Notes: generated by a model not told the origin, from the sequence alone. Shown: positions 47,600 through 55,718, numbered from the stretch's first letter. The stretch: DNA of 64,000 bases from Paenibacillus sp. DMB5 (GCF_001517085.1 NZ_LRAC01000011.1:1-64000), one strand, 5' to 3'. Made by a program: numbers and translations.

Positions 47600-48366
47600 T
47601 GAATTTAAACGTTGAACAGCTGGCTGTTTCTTTTTCCAATGTCAATATTGTCAAGGATGTATCGCTCAAGGTCCGCAACAAGCAGTTCGTCGGCCTGATC
47701 GGGCCGAACGGCTGCGGCAAATCTACGCTGCTGAAGAGCATCTATAAAGTCATCAAGCCTAAGCAGGGAGATGTCTTTTTGTCTGACCTTGATGTAATCA
47801 AAGCAAGCCCCAAGGTGGTTGCGCAAAAGCTGGGCGTCGTCGGCCAGTTCAACGAGCTGAGCTTTGATTTCAAGGTACGCGAGATGGTAGCAATGGGCCG
47901 GACCCCGCACAAAGGCATGCTGGAAACGGACAATAAGCAGGATCATGATATTGTAACCGGTGCCCTGCGCAAGGTTAATCTGGAGGGGCACGCAGAACGC
48001 AGCTACAATTCACTGTCGGGCGGTGAGAAGCAGCGTGTCATCCTGGCCCGCGTGCTCGCCCAGCAGCCGGAATTCATGATTCTCGATGAGCCGACCAATC
48101 ACCTGGATATCAAGTTCCAGCTGCAGATCCTGAACATTGTAAAAAAGCTGGACATTGGCATCCTCGCCGCACTCCATGACCTTACGCTCGCCGCCGAATA
48201 CTGCGATTATCTGTATGTGATGAAGCAGGGGCAGGTTGCCGCCAGCGGCAAGCCTGAGGACATTTTGACCAAGGAGCTGATCGGCCAGGTGTTTGATGTA
48301 GCCTGCGAAACCTACCGCAATCCGGTTACCGGAGCGCTGGGTATTGCTTATCTGGAGACTAGATAA
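47599..48366 (+). CDS. Iron-siderophore ABC transporter ATP-binding protein (FecE type)
   Basis: 255 residues. Walker [15 protein letters not shown]-loop, signature LSGGEKQRV and Walker B FMILDEPTNHLD are all present, with the H-loop in ALHDLTLAA. It starts one base inside the permease stop (TAATG), so it is translationally coupled. It energises the permease that works with the binding protein across the Fur boxes. Confidence 0.94.
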   Translation: MNLNVEQLAVSFSNVNIVKDVSLKVRNKQFVGLIGPNGCGKSTLLKSIYKVIKPKQGDVFLSDLDVIKASPKVVAQKLGVVGQFNELSFDFKVREMVAMGRTPHKGMLETDNKQDHDIVTGALRKVNLEGHAERSYNSLSGGEKQRVILARVLAQQPEFMILDEPTNHLDIKFQLQILNIVKKLDIGILAALHDLTLAAEYCDYLYVMKQGQVAASGKPEDILTKELIGQVFDVACETYRNPVTGALGIAYLETR

Positions 48367-48375
48367 TCTATATAT

Positions 48376-48415
48376 AAAAGAGCGCCTCCTTCTGTTTGAA
48401 TGGAGACGCTCTTTT
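48376..48415 (+). terminator. Terminator of the iron transporter operon
   Basis: AAAGAGCG (with CCTCC) pairs with GGAGACGCTCTTT; the tail is TTTTGG (48376-48415). Confidence 0.8.
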
Positions 48416-48432
48416 GGTATGTAAATGAACAG

Positions 48433-48457
48433 CAAAAGAACGGCATCGCTGCCGTTC
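48433..48457 (-). terminator. Terminator of tRNA-Lys copy 1
   Basis: GAACGGCA-TCGC-TGCCGTTC (48438-48457); the minus-strand tail is TTTTGC. It sits 10 bases past the tRNA 3' end. Confidence 0.78.
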
Positions 48458-48466
48458 TCTGTGTGA

Positions 48467-48539
48467 TGGACTCTCAGGGGCTCGAACCCTGGACAAATAG
48501 ATTAAGAGTCTACTGCTCTACCAACTGAGCTAAGAGTCC
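48467..48539 (-). tRNA. tRNA-Lys (anticodon CTT), copy 1
   Basis: 73 nt. Acceptor GGACTCT pairs with AGAGTCC followed by discriminator A; CCA is not encoded. D-arm GCTCAGTTGGTAGAGC, anticodon loop CTCTTAA between TAGA and TCTA, and T-arm with GGTTCGAGCCC. An identical gene lies at 54372-54444. Confidence 0.95.
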
Positions 48540-48586
48540 ATATTATGTTGGCTGTTAAGATCTTTGCTCTCGAAAGGAACTCTTAT

Positions 48587-48615
48587 AATATACCTCGCAG
48601 GAAACACAATGTCAA
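48587..48615 (-). promoter_or_regulatory. SigA-type promoter of tRNA-Lys copy 1
   Basis: On the minus strand TTGACA (48610-48615) and TATATT (48587-48592) are separated by 17 bases, upstream of the tRNA-Lys gene. Confidence 0.7.
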
Positions 48616-48687
48616 ATGTTTTTTTATTTTATCCGGCTATAGTAAACTTGAATTGTCATTTAGCTTAAGGAAAAGGGGCTGCTGTAT

Positions 48688-49052
48688 ATGCAATTACGCA
48701 TGAACTGGATAACATTAAGGGTGCGCGATCTGGAGGCTTCACTGCAGTTTTACCACCGGATTCTGGGTCTTCCGGTTGAACGTCAATTTGAAAGCAGAGG
48801 CAGGCAGATCGTTATGCTGGGCCAGCAGGGTCAGCCCAAAATTGAGCTGGTTCAGGGGAGCGAAGCTGCGCTGAAGTCCGAATGCGGTGTATCTGTCGGC
48901 TTCGAAGTCGCATCGCTGGAAGATGCCATCGAAGAATTAAATAGCCATGGCATCCCGGTGCCCGCGGGCCCGTCTCGCCGAATCCGCATCTGCGGTTCTT
49001 TTATGTGCTGGACCCGGATGGCTTTGAGGTGCAGCTTGCGCAGCACAGCTAG
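48688..49052 (+). pseudogene. VOC-family (glyoxalase-fold) protein, frameshifted
   Basis: ATG 48688 begins MQLRMNWITLRVRDLEASL, then FYHRILGLPVERQFE and EVASLEDAIEELNSHG, the VOC fold. After GIPVPAGP the frame is lost at about 48970. Adding one G restores VSPNPHLRFFYVLDPDGFEVQLAQHS with a stop at 49052, the normal C-terminus. About 121 residues when corrected. Enzyme or resistance role unknown. Confidence 0.83.
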
Positions 49053-49084
49053 GCTGTTGCAGGGATTGTTAGCAGCCTTCATAC

Positions 49085-49119
49085 AAAACGACCGCTTCAT
49101 CATTAAGGGCGGTCGTTTC
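49085..49119 (+). terminator. Terminator of the VOC gene, possibly shared with the convergent lyase gene
   Basis: AAAACGACCGC pairs with GCGGTCGTTT (49085-49118), followed by CCACTTTCTTTAT. Confidence 0.7.
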
Positions 49120-49146
49120 CACTTTCTTTATATTATATTGCCTTGG

Positions 49147-51339
49147 CTATAACAAATCCGGAACCGGAACCTTGGACCAGTTCATGTCCGTACCCAGATA
49201 GAAGCTGGTGTAGCACGGCTGGTTATAGACTACATTTTGCCAGGCTACCCCTGTCCGGTACTGGGGATCATGCATCAGCGTGTACAGCTTGCGGTCCGTT
49301 ACTTCTGTGTTCATGTAGATGCGTATAGCCGAGCTGTCTGCCAGCCGGACGACCAGTTCCTCCCGCCAGTCTCCAAACAGGTCTGCCACCAGGCAGGGGT
49401 TGCCCTTAGTGCCGTTGTTGGAACGTGTTCCTTCCGCCGCCAGGAGCGTACCCCGCTTCCAGTCCTCAATGGTAACTGGTTCTTCAAATGTGCCGCTGAT
49501 GAACTGGGTCGTCATGTCAGCCGCCCACTTGATATTCATGTTGGTTCCCGGCGCCCGTTCATCCAGCTTCTCGCCCTTGGCTGAGCGTAGTCCCCGTGAC
49601 GGCTCATGAGCCAGGTGGCTTTCGCTGCACCAGGTCTGCAGACCTGGCACGTCCGGTTCTACTTTGCCGATCATGCCCCGGCCTACATCCTCCTTGGCAA
49701 AGCCGCCGTACAGCACCTCTCCGGTCGCTGCATCCCGCAGCGTATATCCATACGGGCCATGAATGCCCTCTTCGTGAACCATATAAATCTGCAGGCCATC
49801 CCGCTCAGGATCGACAACGGCTACATGCAGGGCGTCTCCATGGCCCAGCTTGGCGTATTCCCCCGGAGCTGCGCTTCCCTCCGGCAGGATTCCGCCTGAG
49901 CTGTACAGAATGCTGCCGTCATGGTCGATCGTGGCCGACCCGTAGATGATCTCCTGGCAGCCGTCTCCGTCCACGTCAGCTGTGGACAGTGCATGGGCAC
50001 CCTGCTTGGCGAGCTTGCCAAAGTCCGGATCCCGGCCATCCTGCAAGTGCAAAGTGTCTGCAAAAGGATTGTTCATTGTAACCCAGCCGCTGTCGATGTA
50101 CCAGGTTTCAGTCAATTCCTGTCCGTCCCAGCTGTAGGCGGCCATAGTGGCGCGGGTATAATATCCGCGGGCAAACAGCGCATAAGGCTTTTTTCCGTCC
50201 AGATAGGCGACTCCTGCCAGAAAGCGGTCCACCCGGTTGCCCGGCTCAATCCGGTTCCAGGAGTAATCCCCCCACATCAGCCCGTCGTCATGGCGGCCCG
50301 GCTTGTAGCGGACCGTAGCCAGCTCCTCTCCCGTTTCACCGCGGAAGACGCTGAGGTACTCCGGCCCTTTCAGAATAAACCCTTCAAAATCACGCAGCTT
50401 GTTCCGTTCGCTCCTTGAAGGCGCATATACATCCAGAAAATAATCTGCAAGCCGGACCGCATCCTCCCGGGACAACGGGTAGGAATATTCGGGGGCAATT
50501 CCGAAGCACTCCTCCAGTGTAGCCGGCCAGTGTCCCGCCAGCACCTCCTCATGGCTGTGCCAGCTCTCGAACAGCTCCGCCACATGCTCGGAATACGCTG
50601 CACCATTCATGCGGTAATCATCATTATGGCTGTACCCGGCAGCTTCATCCTCGGGAAGCAGCGTAATGAATGCTTCAGAGACCGGAGCACCCTCCTCGTA
50701 GCGAATCACCTTGGTACCCGGTGCGGTCTTGAACATCAGCTCTGCCTTGCCGTCACCGTCAAAATCATATACCAGGAACTGGGTGTAATGCGCTCCTGCC
50801 CGGATATTGACTCCCAGGTCGATACGGTACAGAAGTGTCCCGTTTTGTTTATAACAATCCAGATACACATTCCCGGTATAGCCTACATGGGAGACATCCT
50901 TGGCATTCGACGGGTCCCATTTCACGATGTACTCATATTCCCCGTCACCGTCAACATCCCCCACACTCATGTCATTGGCGCTGTAAGTATACGATTGACC
51001 GGCAGGTGTAATCCCATCCGCCGGCTTCTGCAGCGGAATTTCCAGATAGGGAGTTTCCCAGGGCCGGGTTGCAGCACACTGCTCCTGTTCCTTCCCGTTA
51101 ATCACTGCAGCTACCGCGTATTCCGCTTCAAGGCTGCCGGACCGGTCCAGATAATTTGTACTGTCTGTGACCTCCGCAATAAGCATACCATTACGGTATA
51201 AGCGGAAATCCGCAGCCGTTAAGCCCTGTGCTGTAGCCGCTGTCACTTCCTGCCCCAACAGCCGCCAGCTGATAAATATTCCTTCCGAAGTGCTGACTGC
51301 TGCCAGCCCCCGGTCCAAATGCTCCATCTGAATGCTCAT
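49147..51339 (-). CDS. PL11 rhamnogalacturonan lyase, unexported
   Basis: 730 residues from ATG 51339; GGAGG lies 10 bases upstream, which excludes the frame to 51366. No signal peptide. It carries calcium-binding repeats GDVDGDGEYEYI, YDFDGDGKAELM and ADVDGDGCQEII, the beta-propeller features of PL11 lyases (YesW/YesX type). It cleaves rhamnogalacturonan I; lacking a signal peptide it resembles the intracellular YesX-like member that finishes oligomers. With the surface PL9 lyase it makes a pectin-use pair, though they are 9 kb apart. Confidence 0.9.
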   Translation of the reverse strand: MSIQMEHLDRGLAAVSTSEGIFISWRLLGQEVTAATAQGLTAADFRLYRNGMLIAEVTDSTNYLDRSGSLEAEYAVAAVINGKEQEQCAATRPWETPYLEIPLQKPADGITPAGQSYTYSANDMSVGDVDGDGEYEYIVKWDPSNAKDVSHVGYTGNVYLDCYKQNGTLLYRIDLGVNIRAGAHYTQFLVYDFDGDGKAELMFKTAPGTKVIRYEEGAPVSEAFITLLPEDEAAGYSHNDDYRMNGAAYSEHVAELFESWHSHEEVLAGHWPATLEECFGIAPEYSYPLSREDAVRLADYFLDVYAPSRSERNKLRDFEGFILKGPEYLSVFRGETGEELATVRYKPGRHDDGLMWGDYSWNRIEPGNRVDRFLAGVAYLDGKKPYALFARGYYTRATMAAYSWDGQELTETWYIDSGWVTMNNPFADTLHLQDGRDPDFGKLAKQGAHALSTADVDGDGCQEIIYGSATIDHDGSILYSSGGILPEGSAAPGEYAKLGHGDALHVAVVDPERDGLQIYMVHEEGIHGPYGYTLRDAATGEVLYGGFAKEDVGRGMIGKVEPDVPGLQTWCSESHLAHEPSRGLRSAKGEKLDERAPGTNMNIKWAADMTTQFISGTFEEPVTIEDWKRGTLLAAEGTRSNNGTKGNPCLVADLFGDWREELVVRLADSSAIRIYMNTEVTDRKLYTLMHDPQYRTGVAWQNVVYNQPCYTSFYLGTDMNWSKVPVPDLL

Positions 51340-51494
51340 TTTCCGTTCTCCTCCATTACATTCCAAAAAATCAACAACTGTAGCATACTTATCCCCGGTT
51401 ATTCCGGCAATAGGACATTTTTGCCCGGCCTGTTATGCGGTTTTGGACTATTTCGCCCGGATTGCACTATCTTGCATTGCAGGCTGGTTGTACG

Positions 51495-51530
51495 CAAAAA
51501 GACCACCCCTTTGCAGAAAGGAATGGTCTT
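51495..51530 (-). terminator. Terminator of the amino-acid permease gene
   Basis: AAGACCA (51499-51505) pairs with TGGTCTT (51524-51530) around CCTTT/AAAGG, followed on the minus strand by TTTGCG. Confidence 0.85.
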
Positions 51531-51541
51531 ATGCATGCAGA

Positions 51542-52861
51542 TTAAGCTTTTTTACGCGTCAAAATATAATACACCGGCAATCCGGCCAATGTAATCCCGA
51601 TTCCGATCAGCGAGCGCAGCGGATCACTGACAATGGTGCTGCCCAGAATGTAGAGTCCGCCTGCAACACCGATCACTGGAGTAACCGGATAAAGCGGCAC
51701 ACGGTAGCGCCCCTGCACAGGCGGCATTTTTTTGCGTAACAGAAAGACTCCAAACACACCCATCGTAAAAAAGATCCACAATACAAACACCAGCAGATCC
51801 GTCAGCGTATTAAAGGTCCCGGAGAAAATGTAGATTACCGCCAGCACACTCTGAAAAATAAGCGCATTAGCCGGGGTCTGGAACTTGGGATGAATACTGC
51901 TCAGCACCCGTGAAAATGGAATCTGCTGCTTCTCCCCCATCGCCTGCGGCACCCGTGCTGCGGTCATCAGATAGCCGTTCAGCGCACCGAGCACGGATAT
52001 AATAATGCCTGCCGTAATAAAAGCTCCGCCCCCGTTGCCGAACAGCGCTTCTGCAGCATCAGCCCCCGGAGTGGGGGAACTAATAATCTGCTCATAAGGC
52101 AGAGCCTTGAACACAGCCACATTAAACAGCACATACACAGCGATCACAAAAATAACCCCGATCGAAATGACCTTAGGCAGGGTCTTCGCCGGATTGTTAA
52201 TTTCACCTGCCATATTAGTTACACTGATCCAGCCGTCATACGCCCAGAGTGTACCCAGAACCGCCACTCCAAAGCCCGCGCCCGCCGCTGGTGCATCTAT
52301 TCCCGAAAAGCCGGGAGCCAGATTCGAAAACAGGCCAACGCCGATTATGCCCGCAACCGGAATCAGCTTACCAACAGTCGCAACCGTCTGGATGATCCCG
52401 CCGAATTTGGTGGCAATGACATTCATAATCAGGATAAACGCCAGAATGGCCACTGCCAGCAGCTTCTGCTGCCAGCCGTTCAGCGGCACGAAATACCCGG
52501 AATAGGTGGCAAAAGCAATCGCCAGCGCAGCTACAGACGCCGGATAAGAAATCACCGCCTGCACCCAGCCCAGCAGATAACCGAATACGCCGCCGTACAG
52601 CTCACCGAGGTAAGTATACAATCCGCCGGATTTAGGAATCGCAGCAGCGATCTCCGCCACAGTCAGCGCTGATGCCAGTGTAATGATCCCGCCAACACCC
52701 CAGGCCAGAATACTCATCCATGGCGTTCCGGCATTGCTCAGCACAATCCCCGGCTTCAAAAAGATCCCCGAACCGATAATCATCCCGACTACAATGGCCA
52801 GGGCCTGAGTGGCTGTTAATGTTTTGCCAAGTGATTTTGTTGTTGCTTTCTTTGTGCTCAT
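51542..52861 (-). CDS. APC-family amino-acid permease
   Basis: 439 residues with 12 predicted membrane helices. The helix-1 unwound motif GMIIGSGIFLKPG is at about 26-38, and the later LGTLWAYDGWISVTNMAGEI and PKSGGLYTYLGELYGG fit the L-amino-acid/SteT-like exchanger branch. An inner-membrane importer or exchanger; the substrate is not determined. A loose AGGAAGGGT lies about 12 bases upstream. A single gene with its own terminator. Confidence 0.9.
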   Translation of the reverse strand: MSTKKATTKSLGKTLTATQALAIVVGMIIGSGIFLKPGIVLSNAGTPWMSILAWGVGGIITLASALTVAEIAAAIPKSGGLYTYLGELYGGVFGYLLGWVQAVISYPASVAALAIAFATYSGYFVPLNGWQQKLLAVAILAFILIMNVIATKFGGIIQTVATVGKLIPVAGIIGVGLFSNLAPGFSGIDAPAAGAGFGVAVLGTLWAYDGWISVTNMAGEINNPAKTLPKVISIGVIFVIAVYVLFNVAVFKALPYEQIISSPTPGADAAEALFGNGGGAFITAGIIISVLGALNGYLMTAARVPQAMGEKQQIPFSRVLSSIHPKFQTPANALIFQSVLAVIYIFSGTFNTLTDLLVFVLWIFFTMGVFGVFLLRKKMPPVQGRYRVPLYPVTPVIGVAGGLYILGSTIVSDPLRSLIGIGITLAGLPVYYILTRKKA

Positions 52862-52975
52862 AATGTATTTCTGACCCTTCCTGTCTCTGTACTTACGGTA
52901 ATTTCCGTCTGCTTATCTTACCACGTTGTGTGAGATTTGAAAGCGGGAAAAGTCATTTCGTTAAGATCATTGTCA

Positions 52976-53003
52976 TTGCTTCCATCTTTGATGAGGATAT
53001 AAT
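52976..53003 (+). promoter_or_regulatory. SigA-type promoter of the nuclease-like gene
   Basis: TTGCTT (52976-52981), 16-base spacer, TATAAT (52998-53003). Transcription would begin near 53010, giving a leader of about 115 bases before the ATG. Confidence 0.6.
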
Positions 53004-53011
53004 GGAGATAT

Positions 53012-53091
53012 AAGCCGTGAAGCACACGCCGTTTTCATACAACCACCTGCTAAGTTAGTTAGCTGGAGAATTGTATGTGAGCGGCTTTTTT
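53012..53091 (+). promoter_or_regulatory. Leader with terminator-like hairpin (attenuator candidate)
   Basis: CATACAA (53036-53042) pairs with TTGTATG (53071-53077), extended by GCCG (53028-53031) with CGGC (53082-53085), then TTTTTT. AAGCCG (53012-53017) could instead pair with CGGCTT (53082-53087). A terminator between promoter and coding region suggests transcription attenuation; no known riboswitch class is recognised. Confidence 0.55.
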
Positions 53092-53125
53092 GTGCAAAAA
53101 AAATGTTGATGAGGAGTATGATAGT

Positions 53126-53776
53126 ATGCCTAGATTCGACCAGCTGTACGAGGAATGGTTACAAAACAGTATTAAAAACGAAAGCAACCACAGACGCAGA
53201 GAGTTACTTGAAAAAGGACTGGGGCATGGAACCGTGGAATTTCTTCGAGCGGTATGGTACCCGGCTGTCGGTAATTTGGATCATCTGCTTCCGGAATGGG
53301 AAGTGCGTGACTTCAATAACGGTTATCGCTATCTTGATTTGGCATATATGCCTGGGGGAGTGAAGGGCGGAATTGAGATTCAAGGCTTCGGACCGCATGC
53401 TAGGGATCTAGATGTCCGGAGGTTCAAGGATTTATGCCGGCGTCATTGTCTGCTGGCTCTCGATGGCTGGACTTTTCTTCCGGTTGCCTATCCTTCTATT
53501 GTAGAGGAGCCTAAGCAGTGTCAGCAGCTGGTGCTTTCATTTATCGGCAAATTCGTAGCGACTGATGTTTCTTCTTCATTAATTTGGCTCGAAGCGGAAA
53601 CTATGCGTTTTGCCAGACGTCTGCTCAGGTCATTCACTCCTCAAGAACTCGCAGACCATCTGCATGTAACGGACCGGCATGCCAGACGCATCCTGCATCA
53701 CTTAGCCGAACAAAAGCTGCTTGATATCTCAGGCGGCGGACCCCATCGTTATCGTACGTATTGTTTAAAGGTGTAG
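53126..53776 (+). CDS. Protein with a PD-(D/E)XK-like nuclease core and C-terminal winged helix
   Basis: 216 residues from ATG 53126 (MPRFDQLYEEW), with GAGGAG 9 bases upstream; frames starting earlier lack this. The middle (about 60-140) reads YLDLAYMPGGVKGGIEIQG, then DVRRFKDLCRRH and LDGWTFLPVAY, which recalls the D-x(n)-E-x-Q plus helix plus GW-strand arrangement of Vsr/DUF559-like nucleases. The last ~50 residues (FTPQELADHLHVTDRHARRILHHL) form a helix-turn-helix. It may be a nuclease or a regulator that keeps the fold without activity. Family name not known. It is preceded by the leader hairpin. Confidence 0.72.
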   Translation: MPRFDQLYEEWLQNSIKNESNHRRRELLEKGLGHGTVEFLRAVWYPAVGNLDHLLPEWEVRDFNNGYRYLDLAYMPGGVKGGIEIQGFGPHARDLDVRRFKDLCRRHCLLALDGWTFLPVAYPSIVEEPKQCQQLVLSFIGKFVATDVSSSLIWLEAETMRFARRLLRSFTPQELADHLHVTDRHARRILHHLAEQKLLDISGGGPHRYRTYCLKV

Positions 53777-53821
53777 CTATCCCAAGCCACATAAATGTAT
53801 TGATACACATTACCCCAGACT

Positions 53822-54006
53822 CTAACGGACCCAGGAGTCCTTATTTCCGCTAAAATAAGGGTTTTCCCAGGCTAACGGACTCAGATGACGTTATTTTCGT
53901 TCCAACTTCTGAAATGGGCAGCAATAGGAGGGAATAACGTCATTACAGTCCGTTAGCCTGTGCAGGCATGTCGAACGGCATAAATAACGGCGCTACGGTC
54001 CGTTAG
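53822..54006. repeat. 185-bp composite inverted repeat, copy 2
   Basis: CTAACGGAC units begin at 53822 and 53872 (50 bases apart); inverted GTCCGTTAG units end at 53956 and 54006. Total length and unit spacing equal those of the copy at 28259-28443. Confidence 0.8.
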
Positions 54007-54102
54007 AATTCGAGAGTCGAAGTATAGTTTGAGTAAAGGAGTATCCGCTATTCGTTGGTTTACGAGATGGGGTGAGAAGAGCTACTGGAGTTCGGGAGTT
54101 CG

Positions 54103-54210
54103 AGGGTTCCGGGGTTCCGGGGTTCCGGGGTTACTGGGGTTACTGGGGTTACTGGGGATCGTCGGTTAGTAAATATAGCTGCTGTCTTGCTGTCTTGCTG
54201 TCTTGCTGTG
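54103..54210. repeat. Short tandem repeats (GGGTTCCG)3, (GGGTTACTG)3, (CTGTCTTG)3
   Basis: Three families of 8-9-bp tandem repeats follow one another. ORFs through them on both strands encode Pro/Val/Thr or Cys-rich repeats and lack ribosome binding sites; they are not called as genes. The remainder of 53777-54371 shows nothing else. Confidence 0.85.
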
Positions 54211-54336
54211 TACAAGGTATTGGCACTGTTAGCATAGTAGAAGTAGCTCGAAAATGTCATTATGGAGCCAAAAGAGTGTTTGATGCATTCGGTGTTAATC
54301 ACATACCAAGGCCCCCTCCCCTACTTTCAATAGACA

Positions 54337-54363
54337 ACAAAAAAACGGCATATCTGCCGTTTC
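54337..54363 (-). terminator. Terminator of the tRNA-Ala/tRNA-Lys cluster
   Basis: AACGGCA-TATC-TGCCGTT (54344-54361); on the minus strand it is followed by TTTTTTTGTTG. Confidence 0.85.
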
Positions 54364-54371
54364 TTCTAAAA

Positions 54372-54444
54372 TGGACTCTCAGGGGCTCGAACCCTGGACA
54401 AATAGATTAAGAGTCTACTGCTCTACCAACTGAGCTAAGAGTCC
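54372..54444 (-). tRNA. tRNA-Lys (anticodon CTT), copy 2
   Basis: 73 nt, identical to 48467-48539, with anticodon loop CTCTTAA and no encoded CCA. It lies 17 bases after tRNA-Ala in the same transcript. Confidence 0.95.
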
Positions 54445-54461
54445 ATGCTGGTATAAAATTA

Positions 54462-54537
54462 TGGTGGAGCCAAGGGGGATCGAACCCCTGACCTCATCGC
54501 TGCCAGCGATGCGCTCTCCCAGCTGAGCTATGGCCCC
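54462..54537 (-). tRNA. tRNA-Ala (anticodon GGC)
   Basis: 76 nt. Acceptor GGGGCCA pairs with TGGCTCC (one G-T pair), discriminator A, and an encoded CCA. Anticodon loop CTGGCAG and T-arm GGTTCGATCC are clear. First gene of the two-tRNA cluster. Confidence 0.95.
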
Positions 54538-54635
54538 ATGTTACCGATTTAGAACTACAATATGTATTCTAAAATCATGTGTGAACTAAAAGCTCACTTC
54601 GTCGTGTTATTTCGTATTTCGTAGCCGACTTCTAT

Positions 54636-54664
54636 ATAATACAGAAATCCATTCCTCATGTCAA
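54636..54664 (-). promoter_or_regulatory. SigA-type promoter of the tRNA cluster
   Basis: On the minus strand TTGACA (54659-54664), a 17-base spacer, and TATTAT (54636-54641), about 100 bases before tRNA-Ala. Nothing else is coding in 54538-54783. Confidence 0.8.
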
Positions 54665-54783
54665 CACTTTTATGAAAAATGTTATTTTCTTTTTTATTCC
54701 CGTAAGAAACAAGAAACGATACAGCACCTCTACAAAGCTCTACATTAAACGGAGCAGTTTTTTGCACAGGTGCTGCAGCTCCT

Positions 54784-55260
54784 CTAAAGGCCCTCCAGCT
54801 CACCATCGTTTTTGGACAGCAGCCCCTTCAGTTCCTTCATGAACATGTTGATATCCTTAAACTGCCGGTATACAGAGGCAAAACGAACGTAAGCTACCTC
54901 ATCCACCGGATAGAGCTGCTCCATCACGAGTTCGCCTATCTGCCGGCTCTCAATCTCCGCCAGGGCGATGCCGCGCAGCGTCTTCTCCACCTCGGATACG
55001 ATGGATTCCAAGCGTTCTACAGACACCGGCCGCTTCTCACAGGCGCGGATGAGCCCGCGCAGGATTTTATCACGGCTGAACTCCTCACGGCTTCCGTCCT
55101 TCTTAATGACAATCAGCGGTGTTTCCTCAATCATCTCGAATGTAGTAAAGCGCTTGCTGCAGCGTTCACATTCACGCCTGCGCCGGATCGACTTGTTCTC
55201 ATTGGCCGGACGCGAATCAAGCACTTTGGTATTAGTGTGATCACAGTATGGGCATTTCAT
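54784..55260 (-). CDS. nrdR: NrdR, ribonucleotide reductase repressor
   Basis: 158 residues from ATG 55260; AAGGAG lies 11 bases upstream. The zinc ribbon [18 protein letters not shown] with [12 protein letters not shown], then an ATP-cone ([22 protein letters not shown]) match NrdR, which senses dATP/ATP and represses ribonucleotide reductase genes. It sits downstream of coaE, ytaF, mutM and polA as in related Firmicutes, though separated here by the divergent SASP gene. Confidence 0.97.
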   Translation of the reverse strand: MKCPYCDHTNTKVLDSRPANENKSIRRRRECERCSKRFTTFEMIEETPLIVIKKDGSREEFSRDKILRGLIRACEKRPVSVERLESIVSEVEKTLRGIALAEIESRQIGELVMEQLYPVDEVAYVRFASVYRQFKDINMFMKELKGLLSKNDGELEGL

Positions 55261-55387
55261 TAGCTTGGCCACTCCTTTTTGCTGTAATAGTAGTTGCTGC
55301 TGCAGGCAGCACACCGCTTAACGGGGCTCAATATTTTTTTCCAGAAAACACCGTTTTATTATTGTTATGAATCTGGCGGGTCCGGCA

Positions 55388-55394
55388 CATAATA
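55388..55394 (+). promoter_or_regulatory. SigG-like -10 element candidate
   Basis: CATAATA upstream of the SASP gene resembles the forespore sigma-G -10 element. A GAATC at about 14 bases upstream is too close for a good -35, so this is tentative. Confidence 0.3.
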
Positions 55395-55424
55395 CAGTTA
55401 CCAACCGATAGGAGGTGAACAGAA

Positions 55425-55643
55425 ATGAGCCAAAACAACAGCAGCAACAACCTGGTAGTTTCCAACTCACGCGGTGCATTGGAGCAACTGAAATATGAAG
55501 TTGCCCAAGAATTGGGTATCACTCTTTCCCCGGACGGATACCAAGGCAATAAAACATCTTACGAAAACGGTTCGATCGGTGGTTACATCACTAAACGTCT
55601 TGTAACGATCGCTGAGCAATCCCTGGCAGGTCAATACAAATAA
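55425..55643 (+). CDS. Alpha/beta-type small acid-soluble spore protein
   Basis: 72 residues. EVAQELGI, the RGALEQLKYE protease-cleavage region, GSIGGYITKRLV and the Gln/Asn-rich N-terminus are diagnostic of alpha/beta SASPs, which coat spore DNA and give UV resistance and amino acids on germination. AGGAGGTGA precedes the ATG by about 7 bases. It is made in the forespore under sigma G in known relatives. Confidence 0.95.
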   Translation: MSQNNSSNNLVVSNSRGALEQLKYEVAQELGITLSPDGYQGNKTSYENGSIGGYITKRLVTIAEQSLAGQYK

Positions 55644-55671
55644 CCTGTCCCCATAAGCTTGCCGAAGAAGT

Positions 55672-55708
55672 ATTAAACGGCCCTAAGCCGTTTAATGCTT
55701 CTTTTTTT
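55672..55708 (+). terminator. Terminator of the SASP gene
   Basis: ATTAAACGGC-CCTAA-GCCGTTTAAT (55672-55696), then GCTTCTTTTTTT. Confidence 0.92.
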
Positions 55709-55718
55709 ACATACAACA

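Noticed and set aside
54060-54410. ORFs on both strands across the short tandem repeats
   Set aside because: Both strands are open because of the repeats; no start sites or family signatures, and the plus ORF runs into the tRNA terminator.
54594-54806. 70-residue minus ORF upstream of the tRNAs
   Set aside because: It overlaps the tRNA promoter and the nrdR 3' end and has no plausible ribosome binding site.
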